A DNA stretch of 53,583 nt from JOPF133 sp052144935 (GCA_052144935.1 JBKQPR010000212.1:1-53583), one strand, 5' to 3'. Numbered from the stretch's first letter, positions 9,611 through 18,405 are shown. Notes: generated by a model not told the origin, from the sequence alone. Numbers and translations are program-made.

Positions 9611-10015
9611 TCAGGGGCTGGCCTGTTCGCGAACTCCCCGGGACAGATAGCGCTCACCGCCCAGAGCGGCGTAGATTGCCGGGATCAACTCCTCGCCGGC
9701 GTCCACCTTCAGAACGTAGGCTCGAATTCCGGCTTGGAGCGCGGCCTTCACCAGGTGCGCATCGGAGTGCATGGAGAGCACGACGACGGCTTCCGAGAGC
9801 CCGCGCCCGAGGATCCGCTCACCGGCTTCGATGCCGCCCAGGCGCGGCATCCGGACGTCGGTGACGACCGCGTCGGGCTTCAGCTCGGCGGCGGCTTCCA
9901 CTAGAGCGTCACCGTCGCCGACGGCGCGCAACACGTCGAACTCGGTTTCCAGAAGCCGGCGGACTTCCTCGCGCACGTCGTGGTGATCCTCCGCCAGCAC
10001 CAGGCGGAACCGCAT
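9611..10015 (-). CDS. stand-alone response-regulator receiver domain
   Basis: The 134-aa protein is a CheY-like receiver: acidic pocket AEDHH near residues 7-11, phospho-acceptor Asp in VVTDVRMPRLGG near 53, conserved Ser in VVLSMHSD near 80 and Lys in AYVLKVDAG near 103. Its end (LIPAIYAALGGERYLS) is typical of NarL/FixJ regulators just before the linker, but no LuxR helix-turn-helix follows, so it is either a single-domain signalling protein or a shortened NarL-type regulator. The ATG at 10015 has GGAGAAGG upstream and is preferred to 10078. It is divergent from the hybrid kinase 450 bp away, its likeliest partner. Confidence 0.85.
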   Translation of the reverse strand: MRFRLVLAEDHHDVREEVRRLLETEFDVLRAVGDGDALVEAAAELKPDAVVTDVRMPRLGGIEAGERILGRGLSEAVVVLSMHSDAHLVKAALQAGIRAYVLKVDAGEELIPAIYAALGGERYLSRGVREQASP

Positions 10016-10268
10016 GCGAGCCTTCTCCGGTGCGCAGCGGCTTGGCCCGACCACTTCGACCGTACCGGGCGTCGGCATTTCCCGATTAGAACCCGCTGGC
10101 GCGGCGGCGGCTATCCGTAAATTTACGGAGTGCCGGCTCAGGGGACGGGCGCGCGGGACCGTATAGCGGCGGCGCGATTTCCGAAAAACTACGGGTATGG
10201 TTGGGGGCGGGGCTTATTGCAGAATGAACTCGGGCCCGTGCCGCTCTCCACGGTGCAGTGCTCGTTTT

Positions 10269-10472
10269 ATGCCGAAATCCAGAAGCCAAGAGATCCGACG
10301 GATCCATGATGCGATCGCCGGCCTGAGCCGGGATGTGAATGCGCTCCAGGTGGCGATTGCGGAGCTGGCGGACGGGGATTCGCCGCGCGATTCCAGCCCA
10401 ATCCAGCTCTCAACCCAATACCGGCGCCCTTCCGAGACCCGCCGGATAAGCCAACCGAGCCGGGAGTGTTAG
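10269..10472 (+). CDS. small protein coupled to the hybrid histidine kinase (67 aa)
   Basis: It starts MPKSRSQEIRRIHDAIAGLS and continues as an amphipathic helix to about residue 35, then a Ser/Pro/Arg-rich tail. Its TAG stop lies within GTGTTAG, which also holds the GTG start of the kinase gene, so translation is coupled. No family was recognised. A role as a kinase partner or small regulator is inference from position only. Its helical head is similar in style to the small proteins at 31 kb. Confidence 0.5.
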   Translation: MPKSRSQEIRRIHDAIAGLSRDVNALQVAIAELADGDSPRDSSPIQLSTQYRRPSETRRISQPSREC

Positions 10473-12058
10473 TGCCGCCCGAGGAATCACCACCCAGCCA
10501 GACCCTGCTCGCCGCCGCCCTGGAAGCCGCCACGCGCCTGGAACAGCAACTGCGCGAGGCCCAGAAAATGGAAGCGGTGGGCCTGCTTTCCGCGGGCGTG
10601 GCCCACGACTTCAACAACCTGCTGACGGTAATCCAAGGTTACAGCGATATGCTGCTCACCACGCACGAGCTGCCCGGCGAGGCTCGCGAGTTGATCGAGG
10701 GCATTCGCGATGCGGGCGACCGCGCGGCGGCGCTGGCGCGGGGGCTGCTGGCGTTCAGCCGCCGGATGCCGCATGAGGCGCGCATCGTCGACCTCAACAA
10801 ATCCGTGGGTGAATTGGTGTCCCTGGTGAGGCACCTGCTGCCCGCCAACATCGAGTTCACGACGGCGCTCGAAACGGATCTGAAAATGGTCCAGGCCGAC
10901 GCCGGCTGCCTCCAACACGCGCTGCTCAACCTGGTGTTCAACTCCCGCGACGCCATGCCCGAGGGCGGCCAACTGGAGATTCAAACCGCCAACCGGACGC
11001 TCGACCGGGCGGCCTCTGAACCCGATCCCGGCCCGCCGGCGGGAAGCTACGTCCTGCTCACGGTCCGCGACACCGGCAGCGGCATGGACGATGAAACCAG
11101 GCAGCGCGCCTTCGAGCCGTTCTACACGACCAAGCCGGAAGGCGCCGGCACGGGCCTTGGCTTATCGATGGTGCAATACATCGTCAAACAGAGCGGCGGG
11201 TTCCTCTCGGTCGAAAGCGAAAAAGGGAAAGGCACGACGGTGCGGATTTACCTGCCGTGCTGCGCCGAAGAAAAAACGCCTGAGATTGCGAGACTGGAGA
11301 AAGCTCCGCCCGGCGGTCACGAGACGATTCTGATCGTGGAGGACTGCCCCGAAATGCGCCGCTTCCTCCGCAGCGGGCTCGAAAGCCTGGGCTACTCGGT
11401 CCTGGAGGCCGCGTCGGCCAGAGAAGCGGCGGCGTTGTCGAGCGGTTTCGCGGACGGCATCGATCTGCTGGTGGCGGATGTGGTGCTGGCGGATTCTACG
11501 GGCATCGAAGTGGTGCGGCGGCTGCGGGAACTGCGCCCCGGTTTGCCCGCGCTATACATCTCCGGCTACGCCCAGGACGCTGCCATGGTCGCGAGTTTGC
11601 AGGAGTCCCGACCCGAGTTTCTCTCGAAGCCTTTTAGTTTGGCAGGGTTCGCCGAGAGCATCCGCCGCATCCTCGACCGGCAAAAGCGGCCCCGGATTCT
11701 ATTCGTGGATGACGATGCCGCGGTGGCGCTGTTCGCCATCCGGGTCCTGCGCGGGGCGGGCTACGAGGTGCTGGTGGCCGGAAACGGGAAAGTGGCGCTT
11801 TGGACCGTGGAAACGGAACATCCCGACCTGGTCATCACCGACCTGGTGATGCCCGACTGCGAGGGCCTGGAGACAATCATGAGACTGCGGAAGTCGTATC
11901 CTTTGCTACCCGTGATTGCCACCTCGGGAGCCTTCGGAGGCCATTTCCTCAAGACCGCCGCGGCGCTGGGTGCGCACGGCACGCTGGCAAAGCCGTTTGG
12001 CGCGGAAGAACTGCTGGCGGCCGTGCGAGCGGCGCTGGGGCCGATCACCGGCGGCTGA
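10466..12058 (+). CDS. soluble hybrid histidine kinase with two receiver domains
   Basis: The 530-aa protein begins at GTG 10466. A short coiled coil (residues 10-35) leads into a HisKA-type helix with phospho-acceptor His47 (AGVAHDFNNLL). The ATPase domain has the N box (N159, LVFNSRDAM), RDTGSGMD (201-208) and GTGLGLSMVQYIV (228-240). Two receivers follow: REC1 about 286-403 with Asp338, and REC2 about 409-526 with Asp459. The HDFNN subclass resembles FlrB/PAS-type soluble kinases, but here there is no membrane span, PAS or GAF domain, so the signal must arrive through a partner or the N-terminal helix. REC1 ends LYISGYAQD and LSKPF, REC2 LAKPFGAEEL, both intact. Confidence 0.93.
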   Translation: MLVPPEESPPSQTLLAAALEAATRLEQQLREAQKMEAVGLLSAGVAHDFNNLLTVIQGYSDMLLTTHELPGEARELIEGIRDAGDRAAALARGLLAFSRRMPHEARIVDLNKSVGELVSLVRHLLPANIEFTTALETDLKMVQADAGCLQHALLNLVFNSRDAMPEGGQLEIQTANRTLDRAASEPDPGPPAGSYVLLTVRDTGSGMDDETRQRAFEPFYTTKPEGAGTGLGLSMVQYIVKQSGGFLSVESEKGKGTTVRIYLPCCAEEKTPEIARLEKAPPGGHETILIVEDCPEMRRFLRSGLESLGYSVLEAASAREAAALSSGFADGIDLLVADVVLADSTGIEVVRRLRELRPGLPALYISGYAQDAAMVASLQESRPEFLSKPFSLAGFAESIRRILDRQKRPRILFVDDDAAVALFAIRVLRGAGYEVLVAGNGKVALWTVETEHPDLVITDLVMPDCEGLETIMRLRKSYPLLPVIATSGAFGGHFLKTAAALGAHGTLAKPFGAEELLAAVRAALGPITGG

Positions 12059-12149
12059 GCGCTTCAAGGCGGGCTCTCGCCTGGCTCGGGCACTTGCACG
12101 ATCACGCTGGTTCCCTCCCCGGGCCTGCGAACTATTCTGACCGATTCGG

Positions 12150-12329
12150 ATGGAGCACACCGAAGATCTGACGGCGTGGCCCCTGATGGTGGTGGATGAT
12201 GCGGCCATTCGAGTGGCTAGCGGGTTGGCGGACGAAGCAGAGCTTTGCTCCTGGGATGCACTAGTAGTTGTGGCGGCGGCGGACCGGTTCTCTTTACCCG
12301 CTACCAAACGGCCGCGCCGGTTGATATAG
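12150..12329 (+). pseudogene. C-terminal fragment of a VapC-like PIN-domain toxin
   Basis: The 59-residue frame contains WPLMVVDDAAIRVASGLADE and LCSWDALVVVAAA. Its spacing matches the last third of PIN ribonucleases: a pre-helix, then a W/YDALIV segment with the third catalytic acid (the D of WDAL). The catalytic N-terminal strand (xxxLDASV) is missing, and the frame ends 10 residues after the point where the fourth acidic motif would start. No VapB-like partner is next to it. It ends just before the following gene. I infer an inactive relic. Confidence 0.55.
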
Positions 12330-12336
12330 TGCCAAC

Positions 12337-13182
12337 ATGCTAAACAGCCCGCTTTCCCGCCGGAGCTTCCTGACTGTTTCCGGGGCCGCCTCATTGGGTC
12401 TGGCCGCGGCCGCGGGGAAGAATCTTCCCGTCGGCCTGGAGCTTTTTTCGGTACGCGATGAACTGGCCAAGGACGATGTGGGAACCGTCCGCGCGGTCGC
12501 CAAAATGGGCTACCAGGTGGTGGAGTTTTTCGCGCCGTACTTCGACTGGACGACCGCCCACGCCAAGGAGATGCGGAAGCTGATGGACGATCTCGGCATC
12601 CGCTGCCTTTCGACCCACAATAACGCCCAGAACTATACGGCGGAGGGGCTTCCCAAGGCGGTGGAGCTGAACCAGATCCTGGGTTCCAGGTACGTGGTGC
12701 TGGCGTCGGCTCCGCGCGTGACGGGTCTGGACGGATGGAAGAAGGTGGCCGGCCAGCTTACGGAGTTCTCCGAAAAGTTAAAGCCCGCCGGATTGCGCAC
12801 GGGCTATCACAATCATCAAGCCGAGTTCATGCCCGTGGAAGGCAAGCGGCCCATGGAGGTGCTGGCGGCCAACACGCCGGCGGAGGTGATGCTGCAGCTC
12901 GATGTGGGCACTTGCGTCGAAGCCGGTTCGGACCCGGTCGCTTGGATCAAGGCGAATCCCGGCCGCATCCGCTCGATCCACTGCAAGGATTGGGCGCCCG
13001 GGCCGGACAAGGGTTACCGGGTGCTGTTCGGAGAAGGCGATTCTCCGTGGAAGGCGATTTTCCAGGCGGCGGAATCCGTGGGCGGCGTGGAATACTATCT
13101 CATCGAACAGGAAGGCAGCCGGTTCCCGCCAATGGAGACGGCGCAACGCTGCATCGACGCGTGGAAGAAAATGAAGGCGTGA
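12337..13182 (+). CDS. Tat-exported sugar phosphate isomerase/epimerase family protein
   Basis: The 281-aa protein opens with a twin-arginine signal (SPLSRRSFLTVSGAASLGLA). The mature part is a xylose-isomerase-like TIM barrel: LPVGLELFSVRDEL near 30, MGYQVVEFF near 60, LSTHNNAQ near 90, YHNHQAEF near 152, LDVGTCVEAG near 188 and RSIHCKDW near 212, with Glu, His and Asp residues placed to bind a divalent metal. Such exported barrels are abundant in Acidobacteriota and are thought to act on oxidised or keto-sugars, although substrates are mostly unknown. No partner is adjacent. Confidence 0.9.
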   Translation: MLNSPLSRRSFLTVSGAASLGLAAAAGKNLPVGLELFSVRDELAKDDVGTVRAVAKMGYQVVEFFAPYFDWTTAHAKEMRKLMDDLGIRCLSTHNNAQNYTAEGLPKAVELNQILGSRYVVLASAPRVTGLDGWKKVAGQLTEFSEKLKPAGLRTGYHNHQAEFMPVEGKRPMEVLAANTPAEVMLQLDVGTCVEAGSDPVAWIKANPGRIRSIHCKDWAPGPDKGYRVLFGEGDSPWKAIFQAAESVGGVEYYLIEQEGSRFPPMETAQRCIDAWKKMKA

Positions 13183-13240
13183 GCGGCAGGAACCGCTCCC
13201 TCACGGGGGTGCCCGCTGGGCCCGGCTCCGTAAGGCCGGG

Positions 13241-13960
13241 TCAGATCCTTCCGAACTTGGCCACGGCCTCTTTAATCGACCGGAATTTCTCGATAAAAGG
13301 GATCATGCTGTGTTCGGTGTAATCCAAGTCCTGCGACTTCTTGAATACCTCCGCGGCGCGGGCGCGGGGAACCACGGCGACGCCATCCTCGTCGGCCGTG
13401 ACGATGTCGCCGGGGTTGACACGCACGCCGGCGCAGGTCACCGGAATGTTGGTGCCCGTCACGCGGTAGTGATTGATGGTGGTGGAAGGCGCTACGCCGC
13501 GGCTGAAGACCGGGAATTGCAGCTTACGGATCTGCGGCGTATCGCGCACCGAGCCGTCGATCACCGCGCCCACGAAGCCGCGGTATTTCATGGCGGTCGC
13601 CATCAGGCCGCCGATGCCGGCGTAGTCGGCCCCATCCTCCAGCACCATCACGTAGACGGAGCCGGGCTTGCCGGCGTCGATCGCGTCCAGCATGCCCTGC
13701 GAGGCCGCGGATCCCTCCTTGTGCTCCTCCTTCTTCAGCATTACGGTAACCGCCGGTCCGGCGAACTTGGTGGGCGCCAGCGGCCGCATTTCGTGCGCCA
13801 TGTAGGCGCGCTGCCCATAGAGCTGCTCCATGGCGTCGGAGACCGAGGCGACCTCCACGGTTGTGAAGCCGTCGGCCAACGGGTCGGGCGCCGGCTGGGC
13901 CACGAGCCACACAGTGGCCGCGATCGAGACAGCGGCCACAACGTATAGTTTGCGTTTCAT
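13241..13960 (-). CDS. RraA-like family protein with signal peptide
   Basis: The 239-aa protein starts MKRKLYVVAAVSIAATVWLV, a clear export signal, then VSDAMEQLYG, GPAVTVMLKK, GGLMATAMKYRGFVGAVIDG and the catalytic-site motif DGSVRDTPQI, followed by VRVNPGDIVTADEDGVAVVP. This is the RraA/4-hydroxy-4-methyl-2-oxoglutarate aldolase fold, whose members are normally cytoplasmic and either inhibit RNase E or cleave oxo-acids. An exported version cannot act on RNase E, so an enzymatic role in the periplasm is more likely. The ATG at 13960 is preferred to 14026 because the upstream codons lie in flanking repeat-like DNA. Confidence 0.88.
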   Translation of the reverse strand: MKRKLYVVAAVSIAATVWLVAQPAPDPLADGFTTVEVASVSDAMEQLYGQRAYMAHEMRPLAPTKFAGPAVTVMLKKEEHKEGSAASQGMLDAIDAGKPGSVYVMVLEDGADYAGIGGLMATAMKYRGFVGAVIDGSVRDTPQIRKLQFPVFSRGVAPSTTINHYRVTGTNIPVTCAGVRVNPGDIVTADEDGVAVVPRARAAEVFKKSQDLDYTEHSMIPFIEKFRSIKEAVAKFGRI

Positions 13961-13988
13961 ATCATGTCCTCTCTGAGAAAGAATTATC

Positions 13989-14085
13989 GGCCACAGATGA
14001 ACACAGATAAACACGGATAAAACCAAGCAAGGTTGCTTTATTCTTATCTGTGTTCATCTGTGTTCATCTGTGTTCATCTGTGGCC
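13989..14085. repeat. dispersed hairpin repeat of the CCACAGATGAACAC type
   Basis: GGCCACAGATGAACACAGAT at the left end is inverted at the right end, and the right arm carries three tandem 10-bp units TGTTCATCTG (14051-14080). The whole forms a hairpin with an AT-rich loop. From memory, this short repeat is widespread in unrelated GC-rich genomes (Acidobacteriota, Planctomycetota, Verrucomicrobiota). It lies between the RraA-like gene and the esterase gene. Confidence 0.85.
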
Positions 14086-14112
14086 AATATCTTTATTCTC
14101 CCGCTTCGGCCC

Positions 14113-15300
14113 TTACCGGAAAAGCTGCGGCGCGAAATCCGTCAGATAATTCCGCCAGTTCCGCCACACGTGGCCCTCCTCGGAAGGCGCGAACGTGTGC
14201 TTGATCTGACGCTTGTCCAACGCATCGCTGAGCGCCTGCGATCCCACAAACAGAGCGTCCGCCTTGCCGCACGCGATGTAGAACAGCTTCAGTTTCTTGT
14301 TGGCCGCGGCCGGATCGGCGAAGAAATCCTTGTACACGTCCTCCGGGTTGCCGCGCCCGCCGCCGGCGCTGAACGCGCCGATGTAGTGGAACGTGTCGAG
14401 ATGCGCCGTGCCGATCTGCAGAGCCTGCCCGCCGCCCATCGAAAGGCCGGCGATGGCGCGGTCGTCGGGCTTGGCCGATGCGCGATAGAGCTTTTCGACG
14501 TACGGGATGACGTCGTGGAGCAGGTCGTTCCCGAACTGGTCGTTGGCATTCGCCGGCCCGCGTCCGGCGGAGGGAACCAGCATGACGTCGGGCAGCGGAC
14601 GGCCGTAGGGCATCACCACCATCATGGGCTTGGCGCTGCCGGCCGCGATCAGGTTGTCGAGAATCAGGTTGGCGCGTCCCACATCCACCCAGCCGGCCTC
14701 CGTGTCCCCCGACCCGTGCAGCAGATACAGCACGGGAAGCTTCGACTTACCCTCTTCATACCCCGGCGGCGTGTACACATAGATACTGCGCAACCCGCCG
14801 ACCGTCGCCGAGTTGTACCAGTTGATGTGTACGGTTCCGTGCGGGACGTTCTGGATATCGTAGGCAGCCGGCTTATCGCCGGGCACTTCGAACATGGACT
14901 CGGAGGAGCGGTCGCCCAGCTTCACCATGGGGTTCGATGGGTCGATGTCGCGGACGCCGTCGACGCTGAAGGTATAGTTGTAGACCGCGGGCGCGAGCGG
15001 CCCCACCGTGACGGTCCAGGTGCCGTCGTCGCCCTTGGTCAGGTCCTTGGCCCCCTGCAGGAAATCGCCATTGAGCTTCACGCTGGTGGCATCGGGGGCG
15101 CGCAGCCGGATGAGCACAGTGCGGTCGGGATGAACTTCATAGGGCGGCGGCTGAGGCGCGGCGTTGCCTCTTCCCCCTCGTCCTCCCCGGCCCGCGGGCG
15201 CTCCCGGCGGCGTGGCGTCCTGAGCCAACGCCAATGAACCGACGGTCAGGCACAGCGCGGCCAGTGCCGCGGTTGCCGCAAAATGCAAGCACTGTTTCAT
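14113..15300 (-). CDS. secreted esterase with N-terminal CBM48/E-set-like domain
   Basis: The 395-aa protein has a signal peptide (MKQCLHFAATAALAALCLTV) and a Gly/Arg-rich linker. An Ig-like E-set domain follows at about 60-145 (APDATSVKLNGDF, DGTWTVTVGPL, YNYTFSVDG). The second half is an alpha/beta hydrolase of the esterase D/feruloyl esterase type: PVLYLLHGSGDTE, nucleophile elbow AIAGLSMGGGQAL with Ser in GLSMG, and a late His in SEEGHVWRNWRNYL. Such XynZ/Fes-like proteins release ferulic or acetyl esters from plant polymers, which suits neighbouring carbohydrate genes. The ATG at 15300 is chosen because the longer frame reads through a dispersed repeat. Confidence 0.9.
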   Translation of the reverse strand: MKQCLHFAATAALAALCLTVGSLALAQDATPPGAPAGRGGRGGRGNAAPQPPPYEVHPDRTVLIRLRAPDATSVKLNGDFLQGAKDLTKGDDGTWTVTVGPLAPAVYNYTFSVDGVRDIDPSNPMVKLGDRSSESMFEVPGDKPAAYDIQNVPHGTVHINWYNSATVGGLRSIYVYTPPGYEEGKSKLPVLYLLHGSGDTEAGWVDVGRANLILDNLIAAGSAKPMMVVMPYGRPLPDVMLVPSAGRGPANANDQFGNDLLHDVIPYVEKLYRASAKPDDRAIAGLSMGGGQALQIGTAHLDTFHYIGAFSAGGGRGNPEDVYKDFFADPAAANKKLKLFYIACGKADALFVGSQALSDALDKRQIKHTFAPSEEGHVWRNWRNYLTDFAPQLFR

Positions 15301-15407
15301 GGAATCCTCCCCACAAGACGCGCACCAGCCTATCACCATTGCTCCCGCGATGGCCACCGGGGCCCCGGCTATACGGTGAATTGCACGGTGTAAACCGCCC
15401 CAGCCCA

Positions 15408-15537
15408 CTAGGTCTCCGACCGCCTGATTCTGTACCTTTGCCGAAGACCACTCCCTGACGGTCGTGGCTCTGAGCAGAGCCGCGAGCGTTAGCGAGCGGT
15501 TTCGGAATCGCACCGAATCGGACGGCCGAGGACCTAG
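15408..15537. repeat. 130-bp palindromic dispersed repeat, family P (copy 1)
   Basis: The element is bounded by CTAGGTC and its inverse GACCTAG and contains blocks such as CCGACCG, GAAACCGCT-type (AGCGGTTTCGGAATCGCACC) and GCTCTGAGCAGAGC. Full relatives lie at 20200-20329 and 24682-24949, with pieces at 30376-30401 and inside a gene at 48011-48060. Open frames across it give the spurious peptide RFRNRSLT, which artificially lengthens neighbouring genes. Confidence 0.85.
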
Positions 15538-15569
15538 ACCCCGCGCGGGGTTTCGCCCATACTAAAGCC

Positions 15570-16789
15570 ATGCCCCATCGTTCTGTTCCCCGCCTGTTGC
15601 CGTGGTTGCTCCTCGTTCCTGGCGCGGCAGCCCAACCATCCGCCTTCGGCATCTTCGCGCGCATCAGGACGTCGGCGCGCTGCTGACTCCCGGCGCGGCC
15701 GCGTACGACGCCTCCGGACACACCTACACCCTGTCCGCCAGCGGCGAGAACATGTGGGCCACGGCCGATGCGTTTCACTTCGCGTGGAAAAAAGTCTCGG
15801 GCGACATCCGCCTTTCGGCCGATATTTCCTTCGTGGGTGAGGGTGGAGACCCGCATCGGAAGGCGGTGCTGATCGTCCGCCAGACGCTGGATGCGGATTC
15901 GGCTTATGCCGACGTGGCCGTGCACGGCGTCGGCCTCACATCCCTGCAGGCGCGCGAGGAGAAAGGCGCGGCGACACACGAGATCCAATCGAGCGTCAGC
16001 GGGCCGAAGCGCGTGGCCATCGAAAAGCGCGGCCCGTATTTCTACATGTACGTGGCGGGGGCGGGCGAGGAGCTGCATTTCGCCGGCGGATCGATGCGCG
16101 TGCCCATCGAAGGGCCGTTCTACGTGGGGATCGGAGTCTGCGCGCACAACAAGGATAGGGTGGAGAAGGCCGTCTTTTCGAATGTCAGCCTGTCAGCGCC
16201 GGCGGCGGGCGGCCTCACGCCGTTCAGCACTCTCGAAACCGTGACGGTACAGTCCACCGACGCGAGGGTGACCCTGGTCTCCGCGAAGCCGATCGAAGCG
16301 CCGGTCTGGCTGCGCGACGGCGATCTGTTGGTCTACCGGAGCGAACGCAAGTGGTATCGCGTGCCATCCGCCGGTGGGACGCCGGCTCCGGCTGCCGAAC
16401 CGGCGGCACCGGCCACGGCGACCGGCGAGGAGCGCTCGCCCGATGGCAAGTACATTTACTTCACTTCCGCCAAGAGCGGCACCATGCAGGTGTGGCGCAA
16501 GCCGGCCGATGGCACGGGCGAAGAGCAGGTGACCCACGACGATTTCAGCAACTGGTATCCGCACTTGTCGCCCGACGGCTCTCGCATGGTGATCCTTTCG
16601 GCGGGCAAGGATGCGAAATCGCCGCCGCACAATGCGGACGTGATGCTGCGAATCCTCGCCTTGGCTTCCGGCCGGGTTACTGTGCTTGCCAAACTGACCG
16701 GAGGGCAGGGAAGCATGGATGCCCCGTCCTGGTCGCCGGACGGAAGAAGGCTGGCGTTCGTGAGCTATCAAATGGCGGCGGAACGCTGA
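15570..16789 (+). CDS. TolB-like beta-propeller protein, frame broken in the signal-peptide region
   Basis: The body is a secreted WD40/TolB-type propeller preceded by a concanavalin-like half: GALLTPGAAAYDASG and SGENMWATADAFHFAWKKVS, then repeats RSPDGKYIYFTS, LSPDGSRMVILS and WSPDGRRLAFVS. The natural start appears to be ATG 15570, giving a signal peptide (MPHRSVPRLLPWLLLVPGAA) and QPSAFGIFA. At 15656-15662 a CGCGCGC run puts this frame out of register with AHQDVGALL, which continues in another frame to 16789. Two bases fewer in the run would restore one frame. Either a real mutation or a sequencing slip is possible. A start at 15602 in the main frame has no signal peptide. Confidence 0.75.
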
Positions 16790-16831
16790 ATAGCGGGGGC
16801 TCCGCGCTGGCTGAAAAGCCGGCTGGCTCGT

Positions 16832-17461
16832 TCAGAACATATAGCTCATTCCGAGCATCGGCGTGAACTGCTGGAACAAGCCGTGGCCCGTGCCGTGCGT
16901 CGCCGGCACGATGATGCGCGACGGAAACGGAGTGATGTAGTCGCGGAATTCGCCGCGCAGCAGCACGTGTCTCACCAGCCGGCACTTCACTCCGAATCCC
17001 GCATCCGCCAGAAAACGCCACTGGTTGGCGTGGTCGAGCGAGGCGATTTCCGGCAGCGGCTGTGGAAAGGGCTCTGAACCGGTGGCGCGGTAATACTTGG
17101 CCCCCACGCCTATAGCGACAAACGGGCGAAACCTGGCCTCCTGCGCAGAAAAGTGAAACAGCGCATCATAGGTCAAAGAGTGCGATTGACCATGGACCTT
17201 CCCGCGCACGCTGCCCGCCGAAAGGAAAGGGTCGCCACTCTGGTAGGTGTAGCGTACTTCGCCGGAAACGTGCTGGTAGAGATCCTCGCCGATCAGCGCG
17301 CCGCCCACCAGGCTGTTGCCGATGCCAGTGGCGGCGGTAGCGCCGGGAGCGCCCACGCTCACGTCGCGATAAATCCCGAATCCCAGGACGCCGCCGGCCT
17401 CGAACGGCTGCGCGAAACAGGCGCTCGCCCACAGACCCGCCGCTAGCCATCTCAATCCCAC
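16832..17461 (-). CDS. outer-membrane beta-barrel protein (OmpW/OmpA-barrel-like)
   Basis: The 209-aa protein probably starts at GTG 17461 (VGLRWLAAGLWASACFAQ), a signal peptide ending at Ala-Gln. The rest alternates short amphipathic strands with turns: GGVLGFGIYRDVSVG, VSGEVRYTYQSGDPF, SHSLTYDALFHFS, FRPFVAIGVGAKYYRA, WRFLADAGFGVKCRL, HVLLRGEFRDYITPF and a C-terminal MLGMSYMF ending in Phe, the usual barrel-insertion signal. This fits an eight-stranded outer-membrane barrel. The start is weakly supported because no good ribosome site is seen. It is convergent with the propeller gene, 42 bp away. Confidence 0.75.
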   Translation of the reverse strand: MGLRWLAAGLWASACFAQPFEAGGVLGFGIYRDVSVGAPGATAATGIGNSLVGGALIGEDLYQHVSGEVRYTYQSGDPFLSAGSVRGKVHGQSHSLTYDALFHFSAQEARFRPFVAIGVGAKYYRATGSEPFPQPLPEIASLDHANQWRFLADAGFGVKCRLVRHVLLRGEFRDYITPFPSRIIVPATHGTGHGLFQQFTPMLGMSYMF

Positions 17462-17526
17462 ATTGGTAGTAGATATGATGTCGCCACCCGGTGCAATAGT
17501 ATCGCCCAGCCAAAATGGACGAAAAC

Positions 17527-18195
17527 TCACCGCGCCTGCGTTTTCCGGCGAGGTTCCCCTTCGTGCTCGGCGATCAACCGGCGCAACATGCCCTCCAGCT
17601 CGGCAACGCGGCGCGCCAGGTCGTCGATGGCCTGGCCCTCGGGATCGGGCAGCCGGCCGTGCTCCAGCGGGCCGCCTTCGGGGCGAATCCGCACCACACG
17701 GCCCGGCACGCCCACCACGGTGGAGTTGTCCGGCACCGCGTGTACCACCACGGAACCCGCGCCGATCTTCACGTTGTCGCCGATCCGGATATTGCCCAGC
17801 ACCTTGGCGCCGCTGCCGATCACCACCGAGTTGCCAATGGTGGGATGGCGCTTGCCTTTCTCGCCGCCGGTGCCGCCGAGGGTGACGCCCTGGTAGAGCA
17901 GCACGTCGTCGCCGATCTCGGAAGTCTCGCCGATCACCACCCCCGAGCCGTGGTCGATGAAGAAGCGCCGCCCGATGGTGGCCCCGGGATGAATTTCGAT
18001 CCCCGTAAAGAAGCGGCTGACCTGCGATAGGAACCGCGGCGCCAGCGGCACTCCCCAGCGGTACAGTTTGTGCGCCACCCGGTGGGCCAGAATGGCATGG
18101 AAGCCGGGGTAACACAAAACGATCTCGAGGGCGCTCTTGGCCGCCGGGTCTTCGCGGAAAATCGTCTCGAACTGTTCCCTGATGGCTCTAAACAT
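17527..18195 (-). CDS. cysE: serine O-acetyltransferase
   Basis: The 222-aa protein acetylates L-serine with acetyl-CoA, the first step of cysteine synthesis. It is of the short EpsC/CysE type: an N-terminal helical part (MFRAIREQFETIF; EIVLCYPGFHAILAHRVAH), then left-handed beta-helix hexapeptide repeats with IEIHPGATIGRRFFIDHGSG, VVIGETSEIGDDV, YQGVTLGGTG and IGAGSVVV. The conserved His residues (HPGATIG, DHGSG) are present. A C-terminal coiled coil (DDLARRVAELEGMLRRLIAE) replaces the usual feedback tail. No cysK is adjacent in the window. Confidence 0.95.
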   Translation of the reverse strand: MFRAIREQFETIFREDPAAKSALEIVLCYPGFHAILAHRVAHKLYRWGVPLAPRFLSQVSRFFTGIEIHPGATIGRRFFIDHGSGVVIGETSEIGDDVLLYQGVTLGGTGGEKGKRHPTIGNSVVIGSGAKVLGNIRIGDNVKIGAGSVVVHAVPDNSTVVGVPGRVVRIRPEGGPLEHGRLPDPEGQAIDDLARRVAELEGMLRRLIAEHEGEPRRKTQAR

Positions 18196-18272
18196 GCCGT
18201 GCTCCTATGGATGAAGCGAGCCGCGGCCGGGATTCGGTTTAGCGGGGCTCTGCGTTAGAGGGGGTAGGGTAT

Positions 18273-18377
18273 ATTCACCGCGGAGACGCGGAGATAACGG
18301 AGGAAGCGCGGAGAAAGGCAAGAAGAGAATTGGTTTTCTCCGCGCTTCCTCCGTTATCTCCGCGTCTCCGCGGTGAA
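18273..18377. repeat. 105-bp hairpin repeat, family H (copy 2)
   Basis: ATTCACCGCGGAGACGCGGA at the left and its inverse at the right pair along most of the element (internal GAAGCGCGGAGAAA with TTTCTCCGCGCTTC), with a short loop near 18320-18335. It is the best preserved copy in the window; others lie at 7835-7937 and, decayed, at 45515-45600. It separates nuoI from cysE. Confidence 0.92.
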
Positions 18378-18405
18378 TAAAAACTTGACTCATGTCTCAG
18401 GTGCC

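Noticed and set aside
16832..18115. 427-codon minus-strand frame spanning the barrel gene and cysE
   Set aside because: Only its C-terminal half is a real gene (barrel protein from about 17461); the other half is cysE read in the wrong frame.
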